From Polynucleobacter sp. (GTDB lineage: Bacteria; Pseudomonadota; Gammaproteobacteria; Burkholderiales; Burkholderiaceae), in NCBI GenBank assembly GCA_030157655.1, contig JAOAUK010000044.1:1-46607 (forward strand): a stretch of 46,607 nt of DNA, written 5' to 3'. The notes below the pieces were generated by a model, which searched no databases, was not told where the DNA came from, and saw nothing but the letters and a program-made list of their open reading frames with translations. Position 1 is the stretch's first letter. Every line of letters starts with the position of its first letter. Of this stretch, positions 35,181 through 43,989 are shown piece by piece. The position numbers and the translations under genes were made by a program.

Positions 35181-35933
35181 GTGAAACCAAGTCTAAGCAT
35201 CCAAGGAAAGGTTGCAGTCATTACGCTGAACAACCCTGAGTCAGCCAATCGTCTAACTGTAGATGACTTAGATACCCTGCAGCAACACATTCGTGATGTG
35301 AATCAACATCAAGATATCATCATCTTGATTATCAGATCTACGGGTAAGTATTTCTGCTCTGGCTTTGACATCACTAGCTTAGATCAAGCTGCCAAAGAAA
35401 AGTCACTCATGTTTGAGGATGTTGTGAATGCTCTGGAGGACTGCCGCCCAATCACTATTGCAGCAGTACAAGGTGGCGTTTATGGTGGAGCCACTGATCT
35501 AGTACTCGCTTGTGACTTTAGAATTGGTAGCGAATCAGCTGAGATGTTTATGCCCGCAGCAAAACTAGGGATACATTTTTATCAACGTGGCTTGGTACGT
35601 TACGTATCCCGACTTGGTGTTGATACAGCTAAACGACTACTACTCACAGCAGAAAAAATTCAATCTGCAGAAATGAAAGAAATCGGTTTTCTAACTCAAC
35701 TAGCTAAGCCTGAAGAGTTAGATCAAGCTGTTAATGGTTTAACGCAGGAAATCATGCTGATGGCACCGCTTGCTATCTTGGGCATGAAAAAACATATCAA
35801 TCGAATTGCAAGTAATGCTCTAAATATTGATGAGCTCAATCAAGACATTGCGCTCGCACAAAACTCAGAAGACCTTCAAGAAGGAAGAACTGCTTGGGCA
35901 GAAAAACGCGCCCCTATATTCAAGGGGCGCTAA
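35181..35933 (+). CDS. Enoyl-CoA hydratase/isomerase family protein
   Basis: Crotonase-fold protein of 250 aa. The oxyanion-hole strand IRSTGKYFCSGFDITSL and the second glycine-rich loop AAVQGGVYGGATDLVLACDFRIGSE are present. In the second region the position of the hydratase glutamate appears as AAKLGIHFYQRG, without the usual E-x-x-x-G glutamates, so it may not be a standard hydratase. The start codon is GTG. The last codons overlap a GC-rich hairpin that looks like the parC terminator on the opposite strand. It follows a RidA-like gene and may act with it in an amino-acid or acyl-CoA breakdown route. Confidence 0.87.
   Translation: MKPSLSIQGKVAVITLNNPESANRLTVDDLDTLQQHIRDVNQHQDIIILIIRSTGKYFCSGFDITSLDQAAKEKSLMFEDVVNALEDCRPITIAAVQGGVYGGATDLVLACDFRIGSESAEMFMPAAKLGIHFYQRGLVRYVSRLGVDTAKRLLLTAEKIQSAEMKEIGFLTQLAKPEELDQAVNGLTQEIMLMAPLAILGMKKHINRIASNALNIDELNQDIALAQNSEDLQEGRTAWAEKRAPIFKGR
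35902..35930 (-). terminator. Probable parC terminator located inside the enoyl-CoA hydratase-like gene
   Basis: On the minus strand the stem GCGCCCC / GGGGCGC with a nine-base loop is followed by G and TTTTT. It lies 15 bases past the parC stop codon but within the last codons of the convergent gene, whose stop follows directly. No other terminator is visible between these convergent genes. Confidence 0.7.
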
Positions 35934-35944
35934 GGTTTATCTGT

Positions 35945-38338
35945 TTAGATACCGGCTGTTAACTTGGCATCTTTTAATTTCGGCTCTAAAGCATGACCTT
36001 TGCGAGCACGATTAGCTGCAAAGGCCTTAAGCGTTTTTGCATCTAATCCCGCTTCTGTTGGCTTACCAGTTCTACCTAAACCAGACAGAGTAGCACCCGT
36101 ATCACCTACTGCAATCGCAGATTGCAGTTTTTCATTCTTATCCAAGTCCATCAAGATGACACCTTTGCCACCAGTTGGTAAGCGCTTTAAATCATCTAAT
36201 GGGAAAACAAGTAAACGACCTGTTTCGGATAGACAAGCAACACTCTTCATGCCTTCTATTACTTTTGCAGGAGCCAATGGAGCATCTCCAGGTGCGAACT
36301 TAGCATCAACACCAACAAATGATTTACCTGCCTTGTTGCGAGTTGTCATATCTGCAACATTAGCTAAGAAGCCATTACCCGATCTCATTGAGAGCAACAG
36401 CAAATCATCATTCTGACCGGCATAGTAGGCAACCATTTGCGTACCGGCTGCCAAATTAACAAAACCAGTTAATGGTGAACCGTCGCCACGAGCACCAGGA
36501 AGATCAGCTACCGCAACCGTGTAGACACGGCCATTACTGCCAAAACCTAGCACCACATCCGTTGTACGACATTCAAATGTGCCATACATTCCATCACCAG
36601 CTTTGAAACTAAATTGTTGTGGGTCATGGTCATGCCCTTGGCGAGCTCTGACCCAGCCTCTTTGAGATATGACCACCGTCACAGGTTCGTCGATTACTTT
36701 AGCTTCAGCAATCGCCTTCTTCTCTTCCTGGATCATAGTGCGACGCTCGTCACCAAAGCTCTTCATATCAGCTTCAATTTCTTTAACAATACGTTTACGC
36801 ATGTTGGCATCGCTGCTCAATAGACTTTCGAGATCATCTTTTTCAGTCTTTAATTCATTAAGCTCTTGCTCAATCTTAATCGCCTCAAGGCGAGCCAATT
36901 GACGCAAACGAATTTCTAAAATGTCTTCTGCTTGGCGCTCTGATAACTTGAATGCAGTCATCAAGTCCGCTTTAGGATCATCGCTGCCACGAATAATTTT
37001 GATGACTTTATCGATGTTCAGAAGAACTAACTGACGTCCCTCCAAAATATGAATACGATCGTTCACCTTACCTAAGCGATGCTCGGTTCTTCGCGTCACC
37101 GTTGCCACTCGGAACTCAATCCACTCACGCAGAATCTCACCCAGACCTTTTTGACGAGGTCTACCATCATTGCCAATCATTACTAAGTTAATTGGGGCGT
37201 TACATTCTAGTGATGTGTGGGCAAGTAATGTTGTTGCGAACTCATTCACATCAATGTTTTTAGTCTTTGGCTCAAAAACTAAACGCACAGGAGCATCCTT
37301 GCTAGATTCATCACGTACAGAATCTAACAACGACAAAATGGTTTGCTTAAGATTGTTTTGCTCTGCAGTGAGCGTTTTCTTACCAACCTTTACTTTTGGA
37401 TTAGTTAACTCCTCAATTTCCTGAAGAACTTTCTGGGTCGATGTGCCTGGTGGCATTTCTGTAACCACTAATTTCCATTGCCCCCGCGCCATATCCTCAA
37501 CCATCCAGCGCGCTCTAACCTTTAAGCTACCTCTGCCAGTTTGATAGATTTGTGAAATTTCAGATTGAGAAGAAATAATCTGTGCGCCACCCGGGAAATC
37601 AGGTCCTGGAACATAAGTCATTAACTCATCATGAGTTAATTTAGGATTTTTCATGAGCGCAATAGTTGCGCCAGCGACTTCTTTTAAATTGTGAGATGGC
37701 ACTTCTGTAGCCATACCAACAGCAATACCTGATGCACCATTTAATAAAACGAATGGCAAACGTGCTGGCAGTAGCTTAGGCTCCTGCATAGAACCGTCAT
37801 AGTTAGGAATGAAATCAACCGTACCTTCGTCAATTTCATCTAGCAATAAGCTAGCAATTTTGGTCAATCTAGCCTCTGTGTAACGCATCGCCGCTGCGCC
37901 ATCACCGTCTCTAGAGCCGAAGTTTCCTTGGCCATCAATTAATGGGTAACGTAATGAAAAATCCTGAGCTAGGCGCACTAAAGCATCGTAAGCAGATTGA
38001 TCTCCGTGCGGATGAAATTTACCTAAGACATCACCCACCACGCGCGCACTCTTTACTGGTTTTGCATCTGAGCGCAAATTCATTTCATTCATCGCAAATA
38101 AGATGCGACGCTGAACCGGCTTCTGACCATCAGCAACTTCAGGCAGTGCCCTGCCCTTAACTACGCTAATGGCGTAGTCTAAATAGGCACGCTCTGCATA
38201 AGTTGCCAGCGTTAATGAATCCACATCAGCAGTATTAGGTACAACACGCGAACTTACTGCCACAGGCTCAGAAGATTCCTCTGACATGTCAGCAAATAAA
38301 TCGGCTTCTTGATTTGAATTATTTTTTTTCTTGCTCAT
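35945..38338 (-). CDS. parC: DNA topoisomerase IV subunit A
   Basis: Catalytic breakage-reunion subunit that decatenates chromosomes. The 797-aa chain has the active-site tyrosine in [14 protein letters not shown] and the quinolone-pocket sequence [50 protein letters not shown], followed by a coiled-coil tower region ([34 protein letters not shown]) and a C-terminal beta-pinwheel. In the pocket, residue positions usually altered in resistance look wild type (HGDQSAYD). It follows parE by 23 bases in an operon. The acidic N-terminal extension ([15 protein letters not shown]) is common in Burkholderiales. Confidence 0.96.
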   Translation of the reverse strand: MSKKKNNSNQEADLFADMSEESSEPVAVSSRVVPNTADVDSLTLATYAERAYLDYAISVVKGRALPEVADGQKPVQRRILFAMNEMNLRSDAKPVKSARVVGDVLGKFHPHGDQSAYDALVRLAQDFSLRYPLIDGQGNFGSRDGDGAAAMRYTEARLTKIASLLLDEIDEGTVDFIPNYDGSMQEPKLLPARLPFVLLNGASGIAVGMATEVPSHNLKEVAGATIALMKNPKLTHDELMTYVPGPDFPGGAQIISSQSEISQIYQTGRGSLKVRARWMVEDMARGQWKLVVTEMPPGTSTQKVLQEIEELTNPKVKVGKKTLTAEQNNLKQTILSLLDSVRDESSKDAPVRLVFEPKTKNIDVNEFATTLLAHTSLECNAPINLVMIGNDGRPRQKGLGEILREWIEFRVATVTRRTEHRLGKVNDRIHILEGRQLVLLNIDKVIKIIRGSDDPKADLMTAFKLSERQAEDILEIRLRQLARLEAIKIEQELNELKTEKDDLESLLSSDANMRKRIVKEIEADMKSFGDERRTMIQEEKKAIAEAKVIDEPVTVVISQRGWVRARQGHDHDPQQFSFKAGDGMYGTFECRTTDVVLGFGSNGRVYTVAVADLPGARGDGSPLTGFVNLAAGTQMVAYYAGQNDDLLLLSMRSGNGFLANVADMTTRNKAGKSFVGVDAKFAPGDAPLAPAKVIEGMKSVACLSETGRLLVFPLDDLKRLPTGGKGVILMDLDKNEKLQSAIAVGDTGATLSGLGRTGKPTEAGLDAKTLKAFAANRARKGHALEPKLKDAKLTAGI

Positions 38339-38361
38339 TATTTTTTCTAAGTATTGGTGAG

Positions 38362-40353
38362 TTAAATGTCTGCTTCAACTTCGTTGCCGCGCTCTTCCAA
38401 CCAACTCTTGCGAGCACCAGATTCAGATTTGCCCATCAGCATATCCATGGTCTTAACTGTTTCTACTTCACCCAACGCACCCTCTGTCACAGGCAACAAT
38501 CTGCGCGTATCAGGATTTAAAGTTGTATCCCATAACTGTTCGGCGTTCATCTCACCCAAACCTTTAAAGCGACTGATTTGCCAAGAGCCCTCTCGCAAAC
38601 CATCCTTGCGCAATTTATCCTCAATACTTCTTAATTCACCCTCATCAAGAGCATAAAGTTTTTGTGCTGGTTTCTTTCCGCGAGCTGGTGCGTCCACGCG
38701 GAACAACGGAGGACGAGCGATATATACATGACCACGCTCCATCAATTTCGGGAAATGTTTATAGAACAACGTTAACAACAACACTTGAATATGAGCACCA
38801 TCCACATCAGCATCAGACAAGATACAAACCTTGCCGTAACGTAGGTTACTTAAGTCCGGTTCATCTGTTACGCCATGTGGATCAACTCCAATTGCTACAG
38901 CAATGTCATGGACCTCATTATTCGCAAACAAACGATCACGCTCAGCTTCCCAAGTATTTAAAACTTTACCGCGTAAGGGCAAAATTGCTTGATACTCCTT
39001 ATTGCGCCCCATTTTTGCTGAGCCGCCCGCAGAGTCGCCCTCTACAAGGAAGAGTTCATTCATGGCAATGTCTTCACTCTCGCAGTCAGTTAACTTGCCA
39101 GGTAAAACCGCCACACCTGAAGATTTTTTCTTTTCAACTTTTTGACCAGCACGTGTGCGTGCTTGAGCTTGCTTAATAACTAATTCAGCTAATTTTCGAC
39201 CGTAATCAACATGTTGGTTAAGCCATAAATCCAATGCTGATTTAACAAAACCAGACACCAAACGTACAGCATCTCTTGAATTTAAACGTTCTTTAATCTG
39301 ACCTTGGAACTGTGGATCCAATACTTTGGCCGACAAAACAAAAGAAGCTCGTGCAAACACGTCTTCCGGCATCAACTTCACGCCCTTTGGTTGTAGGGCA
39401 TGGATATCAATAAAACTCTTTACGGCGTTAAACAATCCATCGCGCAAACCACTTTCATGGGTACCACCGGCTGGCGTTGGAATTAGGTTCACATAACTTT
39501 CGCGAACAGGCGCGCCTTCTTCAGTCCACGCCACAACCCAACTTGCCCCCTCACCTTCAGCAAATGAATCTTCACCAGGTCGATTAGGGTCTGCAAAATG
39601 CTCCCCATCAAACGCAGGTATCACAACAGGACTATGACCACCCTGAGCCATCGCTTCGTCTAAGTAACCTCTTAGACCTTGGGTATACAACCAAGTTTGT
39701 GGCTCACCGCCTTTTTCTTGGATCAGGGTTACTTTGACGCCAGGCAAAAGAACTGCTTTAGAACGTAAAAGTCTTTGTAATTCGGCTAATGGAATTTGTG
39801 CACTGTCAAAATACTTGGCATCAGGCCAAGCTCTTACACGCGTGCCGTTAGGACGATCACCCATTGGGGCAATTTTTGTTTTAAGAGCTTCAACCACAAA
39901 ACCTGCTTCAAAAGCCAATGTGGATACCTGCTTATCACGCCATACAGTGACTTCCATCCGCTTTGATAGAGCATTGGTTACCGATACGCCCACACCATGC
40001 AAGCCGCCCGAGAAAGCATATGCTCCGCCAGAACCTTTTTCGAATTTACCGCCAGCATGCAGTTGGGTGAACACCAACTCAACTACCGGTCTCTTCTCTT
40101 CTGGATGCATACCAACTGGAATACCACGGCCATCGTCTTCCACGCTCACACTACCATCGGTATGTAAGGTGACGACGATGTGCTTACCGTAGCCTCCCAA
40201 GGCTTCATCGGAAGCGTTATCGATAACCTCTTGAATCATATGCAAAGGGTTATCGGTCCGTGTATACATACCCGGACGTTGTTTGACTGGTTCAAGGCCC
40301 TTTAGGACTTTGATCGACGATTCGCTGTATTGGTCTGATTTTTTTGTTGCCAT
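38362..40353 (-). CDS. parE: DNA topoisomerase IV subunit B
   Basis: ATPase subunit of topoisomerase IV, 663 aa. The GHKL ATP site is visible in [19 protein letters not shown] and [19 protein letters not shown], the [15 protein letters not shown] lid, and the TOPRIM domain with [35 protein letters not shown] and [10 protein letters not shown]. The track ORF begins at 40407; the ATG at 40353 begins [23 protein letters not shown], the natural family start. The divergent CoA-transferase gene begins about 27 bases away, so both promoters must reach into neighbouring coding DNA. Confidence 0.95.
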   Translation of the reverse strand: MATKKSDQYSESSIKVLKGLEPVKQRPGMYTRTDNPLHMIQEVIDNASDEALGGYGKHIVVTLHTDGSVSVEDDGRGIPVGMHPEEKRPVVELVFTQLHAGGKFEKGSGGAYAFSGGLHGVGVSVTNALSKRMEVTVWRDKQVSTLAFEAGFVVEALKTKIAPMGDRPNGTRVRAWPDAKYFDSAQIPLAELQRLLRSKAVLLPGVKVTLIQEKGGEPQTWLYTQGLRGYLDEAMAQGGHSPVVIPAFDGEHFADPNRPGEDSFAEGEGASWVVAWTEEGAPVRESYVNLIPTPAGGTHESGLRDGLFNAVKSFIDIHALQPKGVKLMPEDVFARASFVLSAKVLDPQFQGQIKERLNSRDAVRLVSGFVKSALDLWLNQHVDYGRKLAELVIKQAQARTRAGQKVEKKKSSGVAVLPGKLTDCESEDIAMNELFLVEGDSAGGSAKMGRNKEYQAILPLRGKVLNTWEAERDRLFANNEVHDIAVAIGVDPHGVTDEPDLSNLRYGKVCILSDADVDGAHIQVLLLTLFYKHFPKLMERGHVYIARPPLFRVDAPARGKKPAQKLYALDEGELRSIEDKLRKDGLREGSWQISRFKGLGEMNAEQLWDTTLNPDTRRLLPVTEGALGEVETVKTMDMLMGKSESGARKSWLEERGNEVEADI

Positions 40354-40380
40354 GGCGGAGAATTGTATCCACATGCGAAA

Positions 40381-41610
40381 ATGACTTCCATGGGAGCACT
40401 TAATCATCTTCGCGTTTTAGACCTCAGTCGAGTACTGGCTGGACCCTGGTGTGGGCAGAACCTAGCGGACCTAGGAGCCGATGTAATCAAGGTTGAGAGG
40501 CCGATTACTGGGGATGACACTCGCCAATGGGGCCCTCCTTTTTTAAAGAATTCTGAGGGTCAAGAAACCACAGAATCTGCCTTTTATTTGGCAATAAATC
40601 GCAATAAAAGATCAATTACAGTGGATATTTCGAAGCCAGAAGGTCAAGAAATCATCAAAAAACTGGTTTTAGAGAGCGATATCGTCATCGAAAACTACAA
40701 AGTCGGGCAATTAAAGAAATATGGCCTTGATTATGAGAGCTTAAAACTTCTTAAAAATGACCTAATTTATTGTTCTATAACGGGTTTTGGCCAAACTGGT
40801 CCTTATGCTCACCGCCCCGGTTACGACTACATCGTCCAAGGTATGGGGGGCTTTATGAGTGTTACTGGCGAAAAAGAAGATTTACCTGGTGGAGGTCCTC
40901 AAAAAGCTGGGGTAGCCATCGCGGATATCTTCACTGGTATGTATGCCACCTCAGCAATACTTGCTGCGGTTGTTCATCGTGACAGAACGGGTGTTGGTCA
41001 GTACATTGACTTGTCGCTACTAGATGTACAAATTGCCACCATGTGTAACGTTGCAAGCAATTATTTAACCAGTGGTATCTCCCCTAAAAGCTGGGGTAAT
41101 GCTAGCGCCAACATTGTTCCCTATCAAACTTTTAAAGCTTCCGATGGTTGGATCATTGTCGCGGCAGGTAATGACAGCCAGTTTAGACACTTTGTAGAAT
41201 CTGGACATGAGCCGCAATTAGCCGATGATCCCCGTTTTGCAACCAATCCAGAGCGCGTTAGACATCGAGCTGAACTAGATCCGCTGCTTCAAAAAATGGT
41301 TTTAAAGAAAACTAAAAAAGAATGGATTGAATTACTAGATCTTGCCAATGTTCCTTGTGGACCCATCAATAACTTCAAAGAAGTTTTTGAGAACGAGCAA
41401 GTTATCGCACGCAATATCAAAATGGAAATGCCTCATCCAACTGCTGGCAAGGTTAATTTGGTGCGCAGTCCGATGAGACTGAGCGAAACGCCCGTGGTTG
41501 AGCACCGCCCTCCACCACTACTGGGTGAACACACCCATGAGATTCTTCAAGAAAAATTAGGTCTTACTGAATCTCAAATTACATCCCTAAAAAACCAAGG
41601 CATTATTTAA
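40381..41610 (+). CDS. CaiB/BaiF family CoA-transferase (formyl-CoA transferase-like, class III)
   Basis: Class III CoA-transferase of 409 aa that moves CoA between carboxylic acids. The signature LRVLDLSRVLAGPWCGQNLADLGADVIKVERP opens the protein, and the catalytic aspartate is in IDLSLLDVQIATMCN. Substrates could be dicarboxylates (succinate, glutarate) or formate/oxalate; no oxalyl-CoA decarboxylase is nearby. I use the ATG at 40381; the ATG at 40390 (MGALNHLRV) is an equally good family start, and neither has a clear ribosome-binding site. The MFS transporter gene follows three bases after its stop, which suggests transport and activation of the same acid. Confidence 0.9.
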   Translation: MTSMGALNHLRVLDLSRVLAGPWCGQNLADLGADVIKVERPITGDDTRQWGPPFLKNSEGQETTESAFYLAINRNKRSITVDISKPEGQEIIKKLVLESDIVIENYKVGQLKKYGLDYESLKLLKNDLIYCSITGFGQTGPYAHRPGYDYIVQGMGGFMSVTGEKEDLPGGGPQKAGVAIADIFTGMYATSAILAAVVHRDRTGVGQYIDLSLLDVQIATMCNVASNYLTSGISPKSWGNASANIVPYQTFKASDGWIIVAAGNDSQFRHFVESGHEPQLADDPRFATNPERVRHRAELDPLLQKMVLKKTKKEWIELLDLANVPCGPINNFKEVFENEQVIARNIKMEMPHPTAGKVNLVRSPMRLSETPVVEHRPPPLLGEHTHEILQEKLGLTESQITSLKNQGII

Positions 41611-41613
41611 ACC

Positions 41614-42840
41614 ATGACTTATCAATTAAATCTAACAAGAGTTTTAATTGCAGGCGGACTGTTAGTCACATTATCGATGGGTATTCGTCATGGGTTTGGT
41701 TTATTTAACCTACCCATCACTCAAGCCAATGGCTGGGGTCGAGAAACTTTTGCCTTGGCCATCGCCCTACAAAATTTAACTTGGGGGGCTACACAGCCAC
41801 TATTTGGCGGACTATCAGATAAATTCGGCGCGTATAAAGTGATGCTGTTAGGTGGTTGCCTATATTGCTTAGGGCTTTATGGGGCTAGCCAAGCAGTCAG
41901 TGGATTAACCTTTATTCTGAGCATGGGCGTGATCTTAGGCTTGGCTTTAGCCTGCTCAACTTACAGTGTTGTATATGGTGTGATTGGCAGAAACTGTCCG
42001 CCTGAGAAACGCGTGTGGGCAATGGGTATTGCTGCTGCCATGGGTTCTTTTGGCCAGTTCTTAATGATCCCCCTAGAACAAGAATTACTAGGTAGCTTCG
42101 GGCCACAAAATGCTCTAGTGATCTTAGCGATCATGGTTACTTTGATGGTGCCACTCGGCTGGGTTCTTCGTGAAAAAAACTATACGCCAGCACAAACTGG
42201 TCATCACCAAACAATTAAAGAAGCAATTTCTGAAGCGTTTAAACAACGTAGCTTCCAACTACTAATTCTTGGATATTTTGTTTGTGGCTTCCAAGTGGTT
42301 TTCATTGGCGTTCACTTAGCGCCCTATCTCAAAGATATGTCAGTCACCTATCCTGATGTTGGACACCCTCAGGTTGCAACACTAGCTTTAGCACTAGTAG
42401 GTTTATTCAATGTATTTGGCACATACTACGCAGGTGTTTTAGGGCAAAAATTACCAAAACGCTACATCCTAGCCTTTATATATGGCTCAAGATCTATTGT
42501 GATTAGTGCATTCTTGCTGCTACCACTATCACCAGCAACAACTTATTTGTTTGCCGCATTCATGGGCATTTTATGGCTATCAACGGTACCGCTGACCAAT
42601 GGCATTGTGGCCCAAATTTTTGGAGTTAAGTATTTATCGATGCTATCTGGTTTTGCATTCTTCTCCCACCAAATTGGCAGTTTCACAGGCGCTTACCTCG
42701 GTGGAGTCTTATTTGATAAAACTGGCTCATACAACATTGTTTGGGTCATTGCCATAGCATTAGGTGTTCTTGCTGCTGTAGTTAATTTACCCATCAAAGA
42801 AGATGCGATAGACAGAAATACAAACCTGGCAAAAGCCTGA
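41614..42840 (+). CDS. Major facilitator superfamily transporter (oxalate/formate or monocarboxylate type)
   Basis: A 408-aa MFS transporter with about 12 hydrophobic segments. Family landmarks are SMGIRHGFGLFNLPITQANGWGRETFALAIALQNLTWGATQPLFGGLSDKFGAYKVMLLGG in the first half, typical of the OFA/monocarboxylate-porter groups, and a central loop before FQLLILGYFVCGFQVVFIGVHLAPYL. It starts three bases after the CoA-transferase stop, so both are co-expressed. The combination points to uptake of an organic acid that is then activated by CoA transfer; the acid cannot be named. Confidence 0.88.
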   Translation: MTYQLNLTRVLIAGGLLVTLSMGIRHGFGLFNLPITQANGWGRETFALAIALQNLTWGATQPLFGGLSDKFGAYKVMLLGGCLYCLGLYGASQAVSGLTFILSMGVILGLALACSTYSVVYGVIGRNCPPEKRVWAMGIAAAMGSFGQFLMIPLEQELLGSFGPQNALVILAIMVTLMVPLGWVLREKNYTPAQTGHHQTIKEAISEAFKQRSFQLLILGYFVCGFQVVFIGVHLAPYLKDMSVTYPDVGHPQVATLALALVGLFNVFGTYYAGVLGQKLPKRYILAFIYGSRSIVISAFLLLPLSPATTYLFAAFMGILWLSTVPLTNGIVAQIFGVKYLSMLSGFAFFSHQIGSFTGAYLGGVLFDKTGSYNIVWVIAIALGVLAAVVNLPIKEDAIDRNTNLAKA

Positions 42841-42858
42841 TTATTCAAATGAATCATC

Positions 42859-42993
42859 ATGAGAATATTACAAACAAACATCTTAATTAAGGCTCTAGCA
42901 ATCGTTGCATTGACCTTGGTCTTCCTGGCTTATTTAAAGCCAGATTTAATGGTTACCGTCGCAAATACAGTGCTAACTCTTTGCGGGTGGTAA
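42859..42993 (+). CDS. Small single-span membrane protein (44 aa), not in the ORF track
   Basis: Short ORF MRILQTNILIKALAIVALTLVF, then LAYLKPDLMVTVANTVLTLCGW, ending 20 bases before tRNA-Arg. It has one clear transmembrane helix (ILIKALAIVALTLVFLAYL) and a short amphipathic tail. I recall comparable 40-50 aa peptides with a Y-L-x-P-D/S-L/F-M/V-V-D/T-x-A-N pattern near this position in other Burkholderiales, but could not check. No clear Shine-Dalgarno is seen; it follows the MFS stop by 18 bases. Confidence 0.6.
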   Translation: MRILQTNILIKALAIVALTLVFLAYLKPDLMVTVANTVLTLCGW

Positions 42994-43013
42994 GCTAGCG
43001 ACCTATTTTAGAT

Positions 43014-43088
43014 CTCGCCATAGTACAGTGGATAGTACAACTGCCTCCTAAGCGGTAGACACAGGTTCGATTCCTGTTGGCGGGACCA
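43014..43088 (+). tRNA. tRNA-Arg (anticodon CCU)
   Basis: A complete 75-base cloverleaf. The acceptor CTCGCCA pairs with TGGCGGG (one T-G wobble), the D stem is GTAC/GTAC, the anticodon stem ACTGC/GCGGT holds the loop CTCCTAA with anticodon CCT, and the T stem ACAGG/CCTGT closes TTCGATT. A is the discriminator and CCA is encoded. It reads AGG codons. The terminator-like hairpin after it shares its CCA end. Confidence 0.95.
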
Positions 43089-43113
43089 ATAACGGCTTAT
43101 TGGCGCTTATTTT
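43086..43113 (+). terminator. Terminator-like hairpin after tRNA-Arg
   Basis: CCAATAA pairs perfectly with TTATTGG around the loop CGGC, followed by CGCTTATTTT. The first three stem bases are the encoded CCA of the tRNA. The tail is only partly T-rich, so efficiency is uncertain. The last bases overlap the stop of the convergent lipoprotein gene. Confidence 0.55.
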
Positions 43114-43547
43114 GTTACGGGTGGCACAACAGTGCTACGAGGCGCCACAGTTAACATCACATTTGTTTTACCAATCCAGCCTGCATCTTCTATCTCAATC
43201 GTAGCGGTTCTATCTTTCTTGATAAAAACCAAAATGCTATTTTTTGTTTTGGTTGAAGAAACTAAGGTCCAACCTGCTTTTTGAAATTGATCACGGAAAA
43301 AGGTGAAGGTTTCATTAGAGTTTTGTTGAGCAATAATTGCAACTCTGCCTGCCCAACCATCGCCACTACCAAGAATCAATGTATTTTCATTGTTTATCTT
43401 AGCTCCACCTGGCATTGGCATATCACCTAACAACTTTGTTTGAATATCTTGAATGGATTCACCATCTGCATTAGCCATGGGCGTTGAAGCGCACCCTGAA
43501 TACAGCGTTACAGAAAAACAAAATAGAGCTACAAGTAATTTATTCAT
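43107..43547 (-). CDS. Putative lipoprotein of unknown function
   Basis: A 146-aa exported protein. The signal sequence MNKLLVALFCFSVTLYSGC ends in a plausible lipobox (LYSGC, slightly unusual with Tyr and Ser), followed by ASTPMANADG, so lipidation at Cys19 is likely. The mature part includes MPMPGGAKI, a compact domain with FTFFRDQFQKAGWTLVSSTK, and KNSILVFIKKDRTATIEIED, a pattern seen in small periplasmic alpha/beta domains. I do not recognise a named family. Its start overlaps the SemiSWEET stop by eight bases (ATGAATAA). Confidence 0.75.
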   Translation of the reverse strand: MNKLLVALFCFSVTLYSGCASTPMANADGESIQDIQTKLLGDMPMPGGAKINNENTLILGSGDGWAGRVAIIAQQNSNETFTFFRDQFQKAGWTLVSSTKTKNSILVFIKKDRTATIEIEDAGWIGKTNVMLTVAPRSTVVPPVTK

Positions 43548-43794
43548 TGATCTTCATCCACAAAATCCAAAGCGATATCAATAATGTAATCGCATTTGCA
43601 ATAACCACAGGCCAGGCGCTGATAAAAGTACCATACACCAACCACAGAAAAACACCAAGACTAAAAATCAAATACATCCACAATGAAATAGCTTTTGTAT
43701 CTTTAGTTTTATAAATGCGCCAAGCTTGCGGCAAAAAAGCACACGTAGTGAGAGCTGCTGCTACAAATCCAAGAATATTCTCAAAATTCATCAA
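43540..43794 (-). CDS. SemiSWEET-type PQ-loop sugar transporter
   Basis: An 84-aa membrane protein with three transmembrane helices, the size of a bacterial SemiSWEET, which works as a dimer for passive sugar movement. The PQ-loop is in TTCAFLPQAWRIYKTKDTKAISLWMYL, and a second helix pair carries FSLGVFLWLVYG and ITLLISLWILWM. The substrate is unknown; the motif set is consistent with mono- or disaccharides. Its 3' end overlaps the lipoprotein gene, so both are probably expressed together. Confidence 0.87.
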   Translation of the reverse strand: MMNFENILGFVAAALTTCAFLPQAWRIYKTKDTKAISLWMYLIFSLGVFLWLVYGTFISAWPVVIANAITLLISLWILWMKINE

Positions 43795-43859
43795 ATTTAA
43801 TTTTCTACTTCTTTGTCAATAGGGAAAAAATATATATTTCTCAAAAAATTTTGGGCAAC

Positions 43860-43880
43860 TTATCCACAGAATTTGTGGAC
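43860..43880. other. Single DnaA-box match within a short inverted repeat
   Basis: TTATCCACA (43860-43868) matches the DnaA consensus exactly, and TCCACA/TGTGGA form a dyad around five bases. It lies in the 195-base non-coding gap between the SemiSWEET and Rieske genes. I see no other exact copies close by. Confidence 0.4.
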
Positions 43881-43989
43881 TACTCAATCATTAAAATTAA
43901 AAAATCCTTATCTGACAATGCTCGAGCTGACCTGCTTAAAATTTAGGCAAACCAAGAATTAGATATATCAACCTGAAAAAATATTTTGT

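Noticed and set aside
38664-39176. 170-codon plus-strand ORF opposite parE (and similar antisense ORFs at 39734-40192 and 36000-36416)
   Set aside because: They lie fully within well-supported parE/parC genes on the other strand, show no recognisable domains and have low-complexity translations. They are shadow ORFs.
43860-43880. A chromosomal replication origin based on the DnaA box
   Set aside because: Only one exact box and no dnaA/dnaN neighbours; parE/parC are not origin markers.
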